A stretch of 64,000 nucleotides of DNA, taken from assembly GCA_963513935.1 (NCBI GenBank), contig OY740769.1, forward strand, positions 102,589,762 to 102,653,761. Direction: 5' to 3'. This DNA comes from Aphrophora alni (taxonomy: Eukaryota > Arthropoda > Insecta > Hemiptera > Aphrophoridae). A program made the position numbers and the translations under genes. Shown here in pieces: positions 50,360 through 61,574 of the stretch. The notes under the pieces are model-generated. The model was not told the origin of the DNA, did not search any database, and was given only the letters and a program-made list of their open reading frames with translations. The first letter of the stretch is position 1. The number at the start of each line of letters is the position of its first letter.

Positions 50360-50886
50360 AACTATTTATTATCTCTGACTTACCGCCAGCAATCCTTAAT
50401 TAATTTTTTTTTTTCAGTTTATATTGTCATATATTTCATTACACTACACGTGTTACGGACATTATCGTCCATCGTCGGGTGATAACACTTAGTTAAAACA
50501 TTCAACACAAAATACAAGTATACACATAACATTCACGCACAAGAAACAAAATATTTCTTTTTCATTAATGTCACCGTGCCGGAACTACATAGTATACTAT
50601 GCAATGGTTATGTGCGTATGGTAGTCAATCTGTTTATCATACTATGTAGTGCCGGCGTGGTGACAATGAAAAAGAAAATATTTTGTTTCTTGTGCGTGAA
50701 TGTTATGTGTATACTTGTATTTTGTATACTTGTATTTGTTGAATGTTTTAACTAAGTGTTATCACCCGACGATGGACGATAATGTCCGAAACACGTGTAG
50801 TGTAATGAAATATATGACAATATAAACTGAAAAAAAAAAGAATTAATTAAGGATTGCTGGCGGTAAGTCAAAGATAATAAATAGTT
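50360..50886. repeat. 527-bp inverted repeat (arms about 236 and 248 bp)
   Basis: The left arm is 50360-50595, the loop 50596-50638 and the right arm 50639-50886. For example, aactatttattatctctgac and taccgccagcaatcc at the left pair with ggattgctggcggtaagtca at the right. Arms are about 95% identical by eye. The right arm has an extra copy of a tgtatacttgtattt unit near 50.72 kb. No open frame is kept. The transcript of either strand would form a long double-stranded hairpin. Confidence 0.9.
50755..50800 (+). other. Hammerhead-like fold in the right arm
   Basis: CCGACGA (50766-50772), T, then stem GGAC/GTCC (50774-50777 with 50784-50787) closed by loop GATAAT, then GAAAC (50788-50792). An outer stem GTGTT (50756-50760) with AACAC (50790-50794) is an alternative closing helix. 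The canonical hammerhead core is CUGANGA, stem II, GAAA; here the U is C and one extra T precedes stem II, so cleavage activity is not claimed. The left arm carries the same motif on the minus strand with GTAAC in place of GAAAC. Confidence 0.45.
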
Positions 50887-50939
50887 ATTCAAGCATATCC
50901 GGTTACTCTAGACTATCATTATGATATAAACTATGTAAC

Positions 50940-52654
50940 ATTAGTTGACGGTTAATCAAACAAAACTGTGTTATTTTGTACCTTCCCCTGGAGAACAAAT
51001 ATTTCGTAATAATTTCTTATATATGTGACACAAATTAATATTGACACTAATGGCTAATGTTCATCAATACCACAAACTATACCAAAAGTTGTTTATTTCC
51101 AAGAACCCATCTCATATTTGTGAAAGAGATCGCAGTGGCAATACACAACTTAAATTCTATTGAGCTATGGTTTTAGTGTAAGGGTAAAAATTCTGAAGCT
51201 TTAAGAAACTGGTAAGTATTACGTATCTGTGTTATTTTATTTATGACTTAGTTTCTGGAAAATCTTTTCTATTTCATATCACACATTTTTTTATACCATT
51301 ATAAATCATTTTTTACCAGGATTTTCTACTGGCTTACCTCAAACATGTTAAGAATATCTAATATATGTTAATATTATATCTATATAAATGTTATCTATGT
51401 TTATATACATGTTAAAATAATTATAAATTAATAAAACAAAATTGTAAATGAAACATTAAATTTTGCAGGTCTTGAAATCAATAAAACGAATCTGAATTAA
51501 AAAATATCACAAATTATGTTTTTTCTTTTAACTCGTACTTACTCCGTCTTTATTTTAAATTAAAAATGTAATTTAGTTTTAAGATATTGTTCAAACAAAC
51601 AAAATTCTTCAAAACTACTTGATATATATAGTTAATACGTAGCATATAATAGGTTTAGGTTTTTCTTTTAATATAGCAATATAATAATATATCATTTTCA
51701 ACTTCTACAGTTCTTAAATATGAGATATTTTCTCAAAAATTGCTTTATTGATATAGCATTGGATTCTTTGAATAAGCTACTGACCAGGATCTGCTATTTA
51801 TGTAAAGTTGCTGAACATTTTAAAATTGTTTTTACGAGCTAATTTTTTGATAATAACGTTCATTTAAAAATAAATTACTTGAATTTTTTGTAAAAAAAAT
51901 AAAAACAATTTAAACAAACAAAATAATAAAACGTGTAATCGTAACACACGAAAACTATTATCACGTGACCTTTTAAAACCTCGTCAAGGTCATTATCGGG
52001 CTCTGACATTTGATTTAGTAATAAAAACGTAACGATTAAATAATTACCGTAATAAAATGTATAGAAGAAATGTCTACATCTCGAATAGATATTTTCATTT
52101 AATGTTCTCTAAAAGAAGACATTATAGATCGTTGTTTATATCTCTATGACAACAAATCTAGCAGAAACGTAACATTTGATATGAATCCTAGAGCTATAAA
52201 ATCAGTTTAGCAAACACGCATGCACGCACTCTGTCGCTTCGCATCTGAAACACATTGTGACTGGGCTGTAAACTTTGGTAATAAAGGCAAGAAGATAGGT
52301 CTACACTAGTAAAGGACTGAGAGAGAGTAATAAACCAACATTTTATTTATAATAGAAGTCGTTATAGAGTTTTAATAGTGGCAGGAATACTGAGATTTTG
52401 TCAAATAAATTGGTTTAAGTTAAAAAAAAGATAAAAATTCAATTACGAATGGAGTAATATATTGCGAAAATATAGACGTTTTGAGCAATTTAGACAATTG
52501 TAGGGATATAGCCTGTCTGCATATCTGAACCCAGTTGTAAGATCTTTAAAATTATATTAAAAAAAAAGATATTTTTTCTTAACTTTGCTAGAAGTAACAA
52601 ACAAATAATATATTTAGCTTTGTTCTTGTAAATACAATTATTTTAATAATGTAG

Positions 52655-52655
<1 letters not shown>
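50940..52655. other. Gene-free AT-rich stretch
   Basis: No gene, RNA or repeat family recognised. Confidence 0.5.

Positions 52656-52658
<3 letters not shown>

Positions 52659-52694
<36 letters not shown>
52659..52694 (+). repeat. (TA)n microsatellite
   Basis: About 18 units. Confidence 0.95.
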
Positions 52695-52698
<4 letters not shown>

Positions 52699-52699
52699 T

Positions 52700-54740
52700 A
52701 CTATATAACATATATTACATGAACATAATTTTAAAATATATAAATTTCCCTTTTACACCTTTTTTTGTGTTTTTTTGTAAATAAATTTTTAATTTAAATA
52801 TAATTTTGTAAATTCAAATTTCACCTTTTAAATAATTCGTTTCAAAATCCTCAATAAATGTTGCCTTTCTTAGGTATCACAAAGATACCATCTCCGGCTA
52901 ACTTATCTCTAGTTTATTTACAGGATTAATAACAAGGTTCACTCCACTCTCTAAGTATAGAGCACATATCAAAACATTTTATATAGTCGTGTTATTAAAA
53001 ATACAGCATGATCATGAAATACGTTATATGTACATTTATTTCTTGCATTATATTTATTTTCATAAATTTATGAGATTAACGTAATGCAATTGCTTCGTTT
53101 TATAGCCAGATTGTATATCGTGTGTGATAAAATATCTTGAAACTTTAAATGTGTCTTTCGCTGTACTTAACAAAAATGAAATAGAATTTCAGATATTCCT
53201 GCAAGTAACTAATGACAGGATATAGGTAATTTTTTTAACGATTCTTCCGCCGACTCATAGTTGAAAAAAACAATAGTTAATCATGTGTTTGAAACAAAAG
53301 TGAAACACTTTATTTGGAAACATTTCCCCCAGCAACTAATTTAAAATTTTGAATAATATACAATTCAAAAACATATACATTTTTTTGTGACATATCATAA
53401 GTATAGAAGAACTATATTTGATGACCCAATAGATTGTGAGGCTTTTAACAATATGCGTTTTGAGATATCCTGACTTCCATAAAGTTATTTTTGTAATCGT
53501 ATTAACCGGTTGTGCGTAAAATGTTTTAAAACTCCAAAAGATGGATCAAGTTTAGTCAAACATGTAACTTATTTCCAGAGTGTTTTTACCTTCTTAGAAA
53601 AATCAAAATATGGTAATACAAATTAAATAAAAATTTAAAAAAATAGATTTTCTCAAAATGCGCTGAAATGAATGCTTACAGAAATAGAAAGAACAATGTT
53701 TTAAAAATAATTCCTATAATAAAAAATTGAAACTATTGATTGATAAAATGTTCCTCAAATAAAGCTCTAAAGAATTCAAACAAATGACACTTTTCGACAT
53801 CTCATCAAACATAGCGAAGTTGTAAGTCAAAATATAAAAATGAACAAAGTCCAAGGTATGTTTAATTCCATGATAAATAACACTAATTGTTAGTAGAAAA
53901 TTGCTTAGTATTCATTTGTATGTATAGTTGAGTGACAAGTTTGTGCCTTGTTATATCTGTTAATATCTATTTTGAAAAAAGTAAAACCACTACTCTATTT
54001 CTGTAAAAACTGCACATTGCAAATAAACATAATATGTGAAGTATAAAACTATATCCACTATATTTCTTCCTCTGTTTTAATCCTTTTGCAGTTTCATTAC
54101 ACTAAAAGCATTTTAGAAATGAGAAACTATTGATGATATATTTTATTATTTATGGTGGAAAACGCTTAATATTATTAAATTTGAGATTTTTTTTAAATAA
54201 GTAAAAAGAAATGAAAGGTAATCTGTGAAGCTCAGATAATTACAAGTAAAATTGAAGAAAATATTTGCCAAACCATATCTGATCAAATATCTCTCACCGC
54301 AAGGATGTAAGAATTACTACCAAATTATTTGAAAAATTACTGATGCAAAACTCATATTAATTTATAGAAATATAAAGATTTGTATTTACTTATAGAAATA
54401 CATTCAATAATGGTTTTGAACAATATAAAAGTAATGATGGATTAACTTAAATTATTTATTTCCATTGAGAATCTTGGATAGTATATAGGAGTATGAATTT
54501 CAGTGACCAGGTCCAAGTATCGTTGAATAATTCATTTGTCTCTTTGAGTTTAGAAAGATATCAATATTGAACGAGAAACAGTTTATAAAGCAGATTTCTC
54601 CAATATGGAGGCTACTTTTGTATATGTGTAAACGTTTATAATGTAACAAACGATTATGTAATTTAGATTGTGATCGGCTCTAAGAACGTATACCAAGATA
54701 TCTATGTACAATAATATTAAATGACGTTTTTTATAGAAAT
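52700..54740. other. Gene-free AT-rich stretch
   Basis: No gene recognised. A small inverted pair ggtatc-acaaa-gatacc lies at 52.87-52.89 kb. Confidence 0.45.
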
Positions 54741-54742
54741 GT

Positions 54743-54764
54743 AAAAAAAAAAAAAAAAAAAAAA
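54743..54764 (+). repeat. A22 homopolymer
   Basis: Pure A tract, about 80 bp upstream of a TA array. Confidence 0.9.
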
Positions 54765-54840
54765 TTATATAATTAGCAGGAAAACCTAATATTTGTTCAT
54801 TAACATATGATCATTTACAGAAAGCACTATATATAACACG

Positions 54841-54842
<2 letters not shown>

Positions 54843-54889
<47 letters not shown>
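54843..54889 (+). repeat. (TA)n microsatellite
   Basis: About 23 units, followed by further imperfect TA-rich sequence to 54.92 kb. Confidence 0.95.
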
Positions 54890-54894
<5 letters not shown>

Positions 54895-54924
54895 CATGTA
54901 TATATATAAATATATATACGTTAT

Positions 54925-56275
54925 GAATTGAAAAGGAAATATTACTTTAAAGTGAATTAGAAAAACACTCAATCGTCGTAATTATTTTATGATTTCTATG
55001 AATAACAAATCCAGATTTCATCACAACTTACAGTTGCACTCATTTGTCAAAAATTAAAGTGAATTTGCTTTTATCCTGGTGGAAGTCCGCACTCTTAAGG
55101 GAGAACCTCATAGGTTCTGTACATCAATGCATTTTTATTAAAAACATAACTATTAAAAGATTTCACTTCATTACCATGATGGTTATGAATAAATTAAATT
55201 ATATAGAACTCCAAGAATTTTTTTTTATCCTTAATATTTCTCACGTAAATCTTTCTCTTAACAACTTTTACAAAATGGTTATTCTAGTCTTTTTCGGTTG
55301 TTTCTATTCATCATTCATAACTATATTATACAAATATAATTATGACGAATTCCTATTTACATTCCATTTTGTTAAAGTTCAGAACCATTGACTACAGGGA
55401 TTTAAAAATGTATCCCAGCCAATAACACACGAGTAAATTTGATTTAAAGTTTGTAAAACTAATGAATCATCTTACTGTATATAACTAATAAACTAATACT
55501 ATATTTATCTTCACGTTAAACAAAATATCAGGGAAACGATTTCAATTAGATTTTAAAGTCATTGACTACATGAAACAAAATTTATCCCTCCCAATAACAA
55601 CATGAGTAAATTGACAATTGTGAAACTCTAAACTTATTCCAAAAGCAATATGTGAACCCTCGAGAAGAAAGTTTATGCAATTCCAAATCAATGAAGCAGA
55701 GAGACGAGACAAAGTATCAGATGACTCTCAGAGCATTGTTCAAATATAAAAGTAATTTCATATTTTTCTTTATGGTTTATTTACGTTAACCATTGCAGTT
55801 GTGCAGTTATGTACTGTACAAGTAATCCAAACTTTTACGAATAAATAACCAAAGCAACACAACTACGTGAAATTTTATTTATTGCAATGAATTTAACTTT
55901 TGTAACTGCAACAACTTTTGTACTGTTTAGTTTTAGTTGAGGAAATTGTTGGTTATGAAGTTGTAAATATTCATGAGTAAAATCTTTCGTGACTCTCTCT
56001 TAATGTGAAATGATGAAACTAGGTTGCTTTTATGTAAATATATTTGCGAAATATGTTTTAAAATAAGTACACATAAATCTGTAACTATTGGTATTATGAA
56101 CTTTGGTTTTCGCCTTTTGATTGATTTAATACGTTCAATAAATTGTTTTTATAAACCAAACGTGGCTACAAACTTATCCAATGACGTGACACAAACAATA
56201 TTAAAAACCAAAAAACTAAAACTAAATTTTATCCTGTAAAGTTTACACTTGAACAAAACAGTACTTAAAGGTGTA
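54925..56275. other. Gene-free stretch with a 115-codon frame of unlikely coding status
   Basis: A plus-strand frame at 55044-55391 is rich in Phe, Ile, Tyr and Asn, as expected of chance translation of AT-rich DNA. It has no domain, signal peptide or splice context I can defend. Nothing else is seen. Confidence 0.35.
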
Positions 56276-56339
56276 AATAATGTTAATAACTCAACTTTAA
56301 TGTAATAGCATATATTTCTAGTTGAAAGTCCATATTCAA

Positions 56340-56532
56340 GGATAAAATAAAGCAAAAGCTTAAAGTTTGAAATAGGCTATTTTAATAATATAAATGAGCT
56401 ACAATTTTTTCGCCTTGCGGTATCATCGGGCAACATCATTGACTTGCCCGATGATGCCGCAAGGCGAAACAATTGTAGCTCATTTATATTATTATAATAT
56501 TTCAAACTTTAAGCTTTTGCTTTATTTTATCC
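56340..56532. repeat. 193-bp inverted repeat (arms 94 and 89 bp)
   Basis: The left arm is 56340-56433 and the right arm 56444-56532, with the spacer catcattgac. The arms (ggataaaataaagcaaaagc ... cgccttgcggtatcatcggg) are complementary except for about six substitutions and one small indel (ggctatttt versus attata). No coding capacity. Confidence 0.9.
56444..56475 (+). other. Hammerhead-like fold in the right arm (second occurrence)
   Basis: CCGATGA (56448-56454), T, stem GCC/GGC (56456-56458 with 56463-56465) closed by a GNRA tetraloop GCAA, then GAAAC (56466-56470). The layout, including the extra T and the C in place of U, is identical to that at 50.77 kb, while the stem and loop bases differ. 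The left arm carries the motif on the minus strand with one stem substitution and GAAAA. Confidence 0.45.
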
Positions 56533-56549
56533 ATGTTAATAACTTTATG

Positions 56550-59210
56550 GATTGATCCTTGAAACGTGATTCTTTGCACAGTGATAGTAAGCATTATGCT
56601 GATATCGTTGTGTGTAATATGCTCTTGAATACGAGTTTTCTTATAGAAAAAGAAACCCCACCATTGAAGGGCTTTGTTGGCTGGTGACCCTAGTCGTTTG
56701 GAAGCGATACAATCTAACTACTGTTTGTATTTAGTTTTGAGATAAAATGATTTACTTGAGAGTTGTAACAAGTCTTATTATTTGATGATTGACCTTATAT
56801 AACTCGTAAAGATTTCAATTAATGTAAACAAAAACACAAAAAGTAGTAATGGAAACCAATAAATTATGAATTTTTCTTTTCAGAGAGACGCTGTGAAATT
56901 CTTGTTAGATTATTTTGTAAATTCGGATAACACCAATTTTTTATTTTCGCTGATTGTACTTTGCATACTTAGAAGAAACTTATGCCAATTTTGTACACTA
57001 TCGTCAAACAGTTTATATTAGTGGAGACGGCACTAATCAGTTTTTGTTTGTTTTTTAAACATCATTTTAAGGAGCGATTCAGATCAATTTGCGAAAATAT
57101 CAAAATTAATATTTTATCGAAATACTTTATTCGTACATGTATAGTGAGAAATATAAAGTACAATAATTTATATAAATAGTAAATTAGTCGTAACAAATTA
57201 TTTTACAAATAAAATCAAATTAACTTTATTCGGATTATAACTCTCAAATATAATAAACAATTAAAATGTTTTAAACCAACAATAATATATTAAAACGTAA
57301 GCGAATGCAATATATATCCAGTAAACAACCCAAAAAGGGAGAGTTGCTGAAAAAAAAAAAACGGAAACTTCATCAGTCTGTTAAAAAACAAAAACCATAG
57401 AAACGAAAAATCAAATAATTTTCACAAATCACGTCTAATCATTCAAAGGCAGCCAAATACAAACGCATATTCACACGTGCAATCCACAAATCAAATATAT
57501 ATTAACCGTCTTAAACAATTTGTAAAAATACATTTTTAATGAAACAACACTTATAAAGACAAACGGAAAGCAATTACAATTTTGAATAAATATATATAAT
57601 TTTTAAATATATGTTATTTAGAAAGAAAAAATCTGCTTCTTTATAATTTAAATACTCCGTTTAAAATTGTTCTGCGTTAATGAAAAAAATTGTGTTTGCA
57701 ATTAAATAACTCGAAAAGTATAATAATTATATTCCTAAATAATACGGTAGTTTTAAAATTATTCCATAAATTAATAACAATAACAACACTATCGTGAAAA
57801 ATCTATAGTTAATTGAAACTAAAACTTTTTCCTGGGTGATAAAAGGGGTCTTTACAGAATCCACAAGGCAAACGAAAATTAAATACATTTTAATAAACGA
57901 ATTGACAAACGTTTTAAAGAATAAATTTGAGTAAAATGAATTTCATTCGTCATTTCTATATTTAATTTCCTATGTTTCAACAATTTCCATGAGTGGAATA
58001 AAAAATGTATACATTGTTTAGAACTTTTATAAAAAATCAATCTAAAGCTCACAGAGATTATTAAATAAGTACACAACTTTAGGTGAGGATAATACATTCC
58101 AATATAAACGAGAGTTTTTGTATGTTGAATAACCAAGAAATTTGTGCTATTAATACAATATTGCACTAAAATAGCACACAATATTTCTCATTCACGTATA
58201 TTAAAATTTTGTAAAAATAATCACAAATAAATTTAGTGATTGAATAAATTGAATGTTCGCCCCAACATTACAGCGAACCCTAGTAACCAATGGACTGAAA
58301 AATCTCAATAAAAATATTTAGAAAGAAAATGACGAAATAATTCCTATAAATCAATATAAGCTCATGATAATTATTTCAACAGCAACTTATTAAGTTACAC
58401 TTGTGGTTATGTTTACATGCTGCTCAAAAGGAATGATCAGAACTAGTAGTTTTGATTAATCACTTGGAATTGATACTTCTTAATACCACTGGTCAAACAT
58501 TCTGAAAATATATGGCAATGAGGCCCTCTAATACACTTAAGAAGACACTATAATTTTCCTATTGTTTCGCTTTTTGTGTGAATCATTGCCGAAAATTACT
58601 GTTATGAAACGATTATGAAAGGTATCATGTTAATGACACAGAGTAAGAATATGTGATCAATTTAAACCAATTAAACACATTAGAAATTATCTGTTGTCGA
58701 AAATGAGTCTTGTTTTCAATGCGCCTGCGGTAATTTTTAATAGATTTTGTCTCTACATAAATGTAACGACACTCCTTTTTAAATTACCACATAATATTAA
58801 CATAAATTAACTGCAGCGAACACAAATTTAGTGTAATGTAAACTGAATAGATTTCAATATTGAGAAAAAAAAATAAAGCAAGTAATAATTTAACACGTAT
58901 CTTCCATTGAGAACTAAAACAATTGAATATTTTAAATGAGCGTTTCCTACAGATTTAAAAAGCTAAAGTAAATTTTGAGAATTATATTTATTTTTACTTT
59001 CACACTAATCATGTTGAATGGTCATTGAGACTTACCCAGTGAGAGACAACTTCATTTCCGTACGGGAAATTGCTTCTGTCATTCTCTTTGTGCTACGCTG
59101 ATCAAATCAGAGCTACCTTCAGTACATAGTATCCTAATACAAGAGGTAATGTGAGGTTATATTCTTTACTAGGTTTACCCGACTGGACGTAATTAAATCT
59201 AATTAATCAA
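56550..59210. other. Gene-free AT-rich stretch
   Basis: No gene recognised. The 100-codon minus-strand frame at 57879-58181 and a 65-codon frame at 56982-57179 have no motif. Confidence 0.45.
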
Positions 59211-59214
59211 TGAA

Positions 59215-59445
59215 TGTTATAAGTAAAAGTCGGAGGTAATAGCTCGCGGTCTCTAACGCCGTTTAAAGGAACAATGTACGTAAAATATTCGTTAGCCCTT
59301 GAATATTCTAATGGCGTCAAGGTTGGAAAAGACCAAGAGTTGGTCTAAAGAGATCTGAATATATAAACATAAAAGAGAAGGTTGTAACAGTCTAGATGAA
59401 GAAAGATGTAGATCCAGTTAGTCTACTCGGGATTGTCACGTAAGT
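59215..59445 (-). repeat. Family A dispersed repeat, copy 10
   Basis: Minus strand: a cgtgacaatcccgagtagac start, a ctggatctacatctttcttc block, ctagactgttacaacc, ctctttagaccaactcttgg, cttttccaaccttgacgcc, and attagaatattcaaggg, with a distal cgttagagaccgcgag. It is the longest reverse copy. Confidence 0.6.
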
Positions 59446-59449
59446 GTGA

Positions 59450-61355
59450 ACCTGAGAGGTGAGCTTAGTTATATTTAAATTGTCTATTGAAAAGTAAGAT
59501 ATGTAATTTAAAAATTAAAAAAAAAAAATGTACAGTATTCCGAAAAAAGGTAATAACGATTTTAAATAAATTGTCCTGGTCGGTAGATTTTTTTCGCAGT
59601 TTGATGACATTTTAAACTGACAAATAAGCGATAAAAGAACTTTCTACTGCTTCTAAACTTATAACCATAAAAAAGAGATACAACAATTATCACCAAACGT
59701 TTGGGTTTTTGTAGCCATTACATGACTCTCGAGTTATTTACGTAGACATAATTTAAGCTCAAAATCAACATCTTTTAACAAAAATAATATTTTGGTTTTA
59801 AAGTCTTTTTCACATTATTGGTGGGGTTTAGATGAAGGTTCGCCATCATTTGTGTACATAAATAAAGGAAGTTTCAAGAGTAAAAATCAAACCTAAAACT
59901 CTTTACTATCCAATAAATTAAAAATTTCTATCGGACAAATCAGCCAAACCTGCCTGGAAATAATATCATTATAGCGACTGTTAATAACAAAGGAATAAAA
60001 CATTGAAAATATAAACTCTTCTACGTTAAATATAACAGACATTTTTTCGCCTAAATCTCCAATAAGTGTGATGAGTATATCACGCACTAAACTTTTGAAA
60101 TATTGGATAAAATGTTGATTACCCTATTAAACTGTAACGTAACCAATCAGATTGAACTCTACAACTTGTGAAGTTCCATGACTTGTTTTTAAATCATGTT
60201 TAGTTTTAGTTATTTTGACTGCTCAGCCTCAATAGTCACATTGTTATTTTACCTTGGGTTCCTTTCATAAGCCACTAGTTTTGGCTTCCAACATGATCCT
60301 AGGCTAAAGGAGTTTTTCACTTTCATTATATTTTAGATTTTTCACATGATAAAGGTAGTTCATTTATACTCTTGAAACGCAGTTATTTTTTTAATATACA
60401 CACATGATTTCATAGGTCCGGTTAATACATAGCAATAATAAATAATATACACTTTATCAAGATCAAATTATTATCAAAAAAATTTTGAAACCCTATTTTT
60501 ACCCACAACTTTAGGAGAATTTGATAAGATTCTATTAATTCCGGAACATCTATCCCGGACCAAACTGTAATATTTTGAGTCTTGCGGAACTCTTGTTTGA
60601 GATAATACGTGACCCTATTACTTCATTAACCCTAAATGTATTTAATCCAAAATCTAACTAAATGTAAAAAGGGAAACATCATTGTAAAATGGTTGAAATA
60701 TTTTCTTAGAGTTAAAATTATCGTAATACATGGTTAACGTGCAAAATAAATTAGTATAATCATAACTAATTTATTTATTCATTTTTAAAAATATAAAATA
60801 ATAATTACAAATTTCTATTAGATACTTTATCTGAGCTGTTTAAAAATTCAAATACATTGAAAGCTCATAAATTACTTTACCTTATGAAGAAATTTACAAG
60901 TTTGCTCATTAAGCTCTGACTCTATTTTTCTCAATCTCCTTGTTTTGAGCAAGCATATAAGTTCAAACAGTTCTATTCCTACCTGAAATCAGAAAAAAGG
61001 AAGGTCAATAAATCTGTTGTCGTATAAAGACAATTATTTCAATAATAATATTATTCACACTACTTTATAATATATCATACTCTATGATATAAGAGGAGGC
61101 ACACATTTCCGTAGTGAACCTACGATGACTACGACCTCATATAAAAAACAATGTCTTATCCTTAACCAAACCTACCTGTTCTAATTAGGGTTATACCTTA
61201 TGAGATCAGGGTTGTTGATACGTTGCAAGTTGTTAAGATCCAACATGTTAGCCACAACTATACCGCATTCTATTATAAACCATACAGACTGCAACAAAAT
61301 TCTCAGTTGTTTTTGTTAACCCCACACACGCAAGCTGATTTTCCTTTACTATCAT
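59450..61355. other. Gene-free AT-rich stretch
   Basis: No gene, RNA or clear repeat family. A 64-codon minus-strand frame at 59.9-60.1 kb has no motif. Confidence 0.45.
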
Positions 61356-61360
61356 AAAAA

Positions 61361-61571
61361 TGCCATGTTATAATACTTACTATAATTTTCACGTGATTTC
61401 TTCCTAATCACACAATACCATGTTATGGATACTTGCTTTTACTTTCACGTGCTTTCTTCCTAATCACGCAATGTCATGCTATGATTACTTCAAGTGCTGT
61501 CTTCTTCATCACACAGTGCCATGTTATAATATTTGCTATTACTTTCAAGTGCTCTCTTCCTCATGACACAA
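61361..61571 (+). repeat. Minisatellite, four units of about 55 bp
   Basis: Units at 61361-61415 (55 bp), 61416-61471 (56), 61472-61516 (45, with an internal deletion) and 61517-61571 (55). Each begins tgccatgttat or a variant and contains a cttac-tatta-ttttcacgtg block and ctttcttcctaatcac. The plus-strand frame of 102 codons starting at 61433 runs through it; its repeated LITQCHA-type segments are translations of the repeat, not a sign of a gene. Confidence 0.85.
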
Positions 61572-61574
61572 TGT

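Larger units (their letters stand above)
50355..50934. mobile_element. Long-hairpin insertion with flanking 11-bp direct repeats
   Basis: The 11-mer atataaactat occurs at 50355-50365 and again at 50924-50934, enclosing the large inverted repeat plus 37 extra bases on the right. This could be a target-site duplication, although the left copy overlaps the first six bases of the arm. The arrangement parallels the hairpin at 56.3 kb. Inverted partial copies flanked by variable-length duplications are known from Penelope-like retroelements. No RT or GIY-YIG endonuclease remnant is visible, so the class is inferred only. Confidence 0.45.
56280..56544. mobile_element. Hairpin insertion with flanking 12-bp direct repeats
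   Basis: atgttaataact occurs at 56280-56291 and again at 56533-56544. The second copy abuts the right arm exactly; the first lies 48 bp before the left arm. This suggests a target-site duplication around a 241-bp insertion made of a 48-bp tail plus a hairpin. The architecture resembles that of the 50.36-kb insertion, with the tail on the opposite side. Confidence 0.5.

Noticed and set aside
55044..55391. 115-codon open frame on the plus strand
   Set aside because: Its composition is that of AT-rich random translation. There is no domain, no credible splice sites and no supporting neighbour.
57879..58181. 100-codon minus-strand frame
   Set aside because: No motif, and AT-rich composition typical of chance frames.
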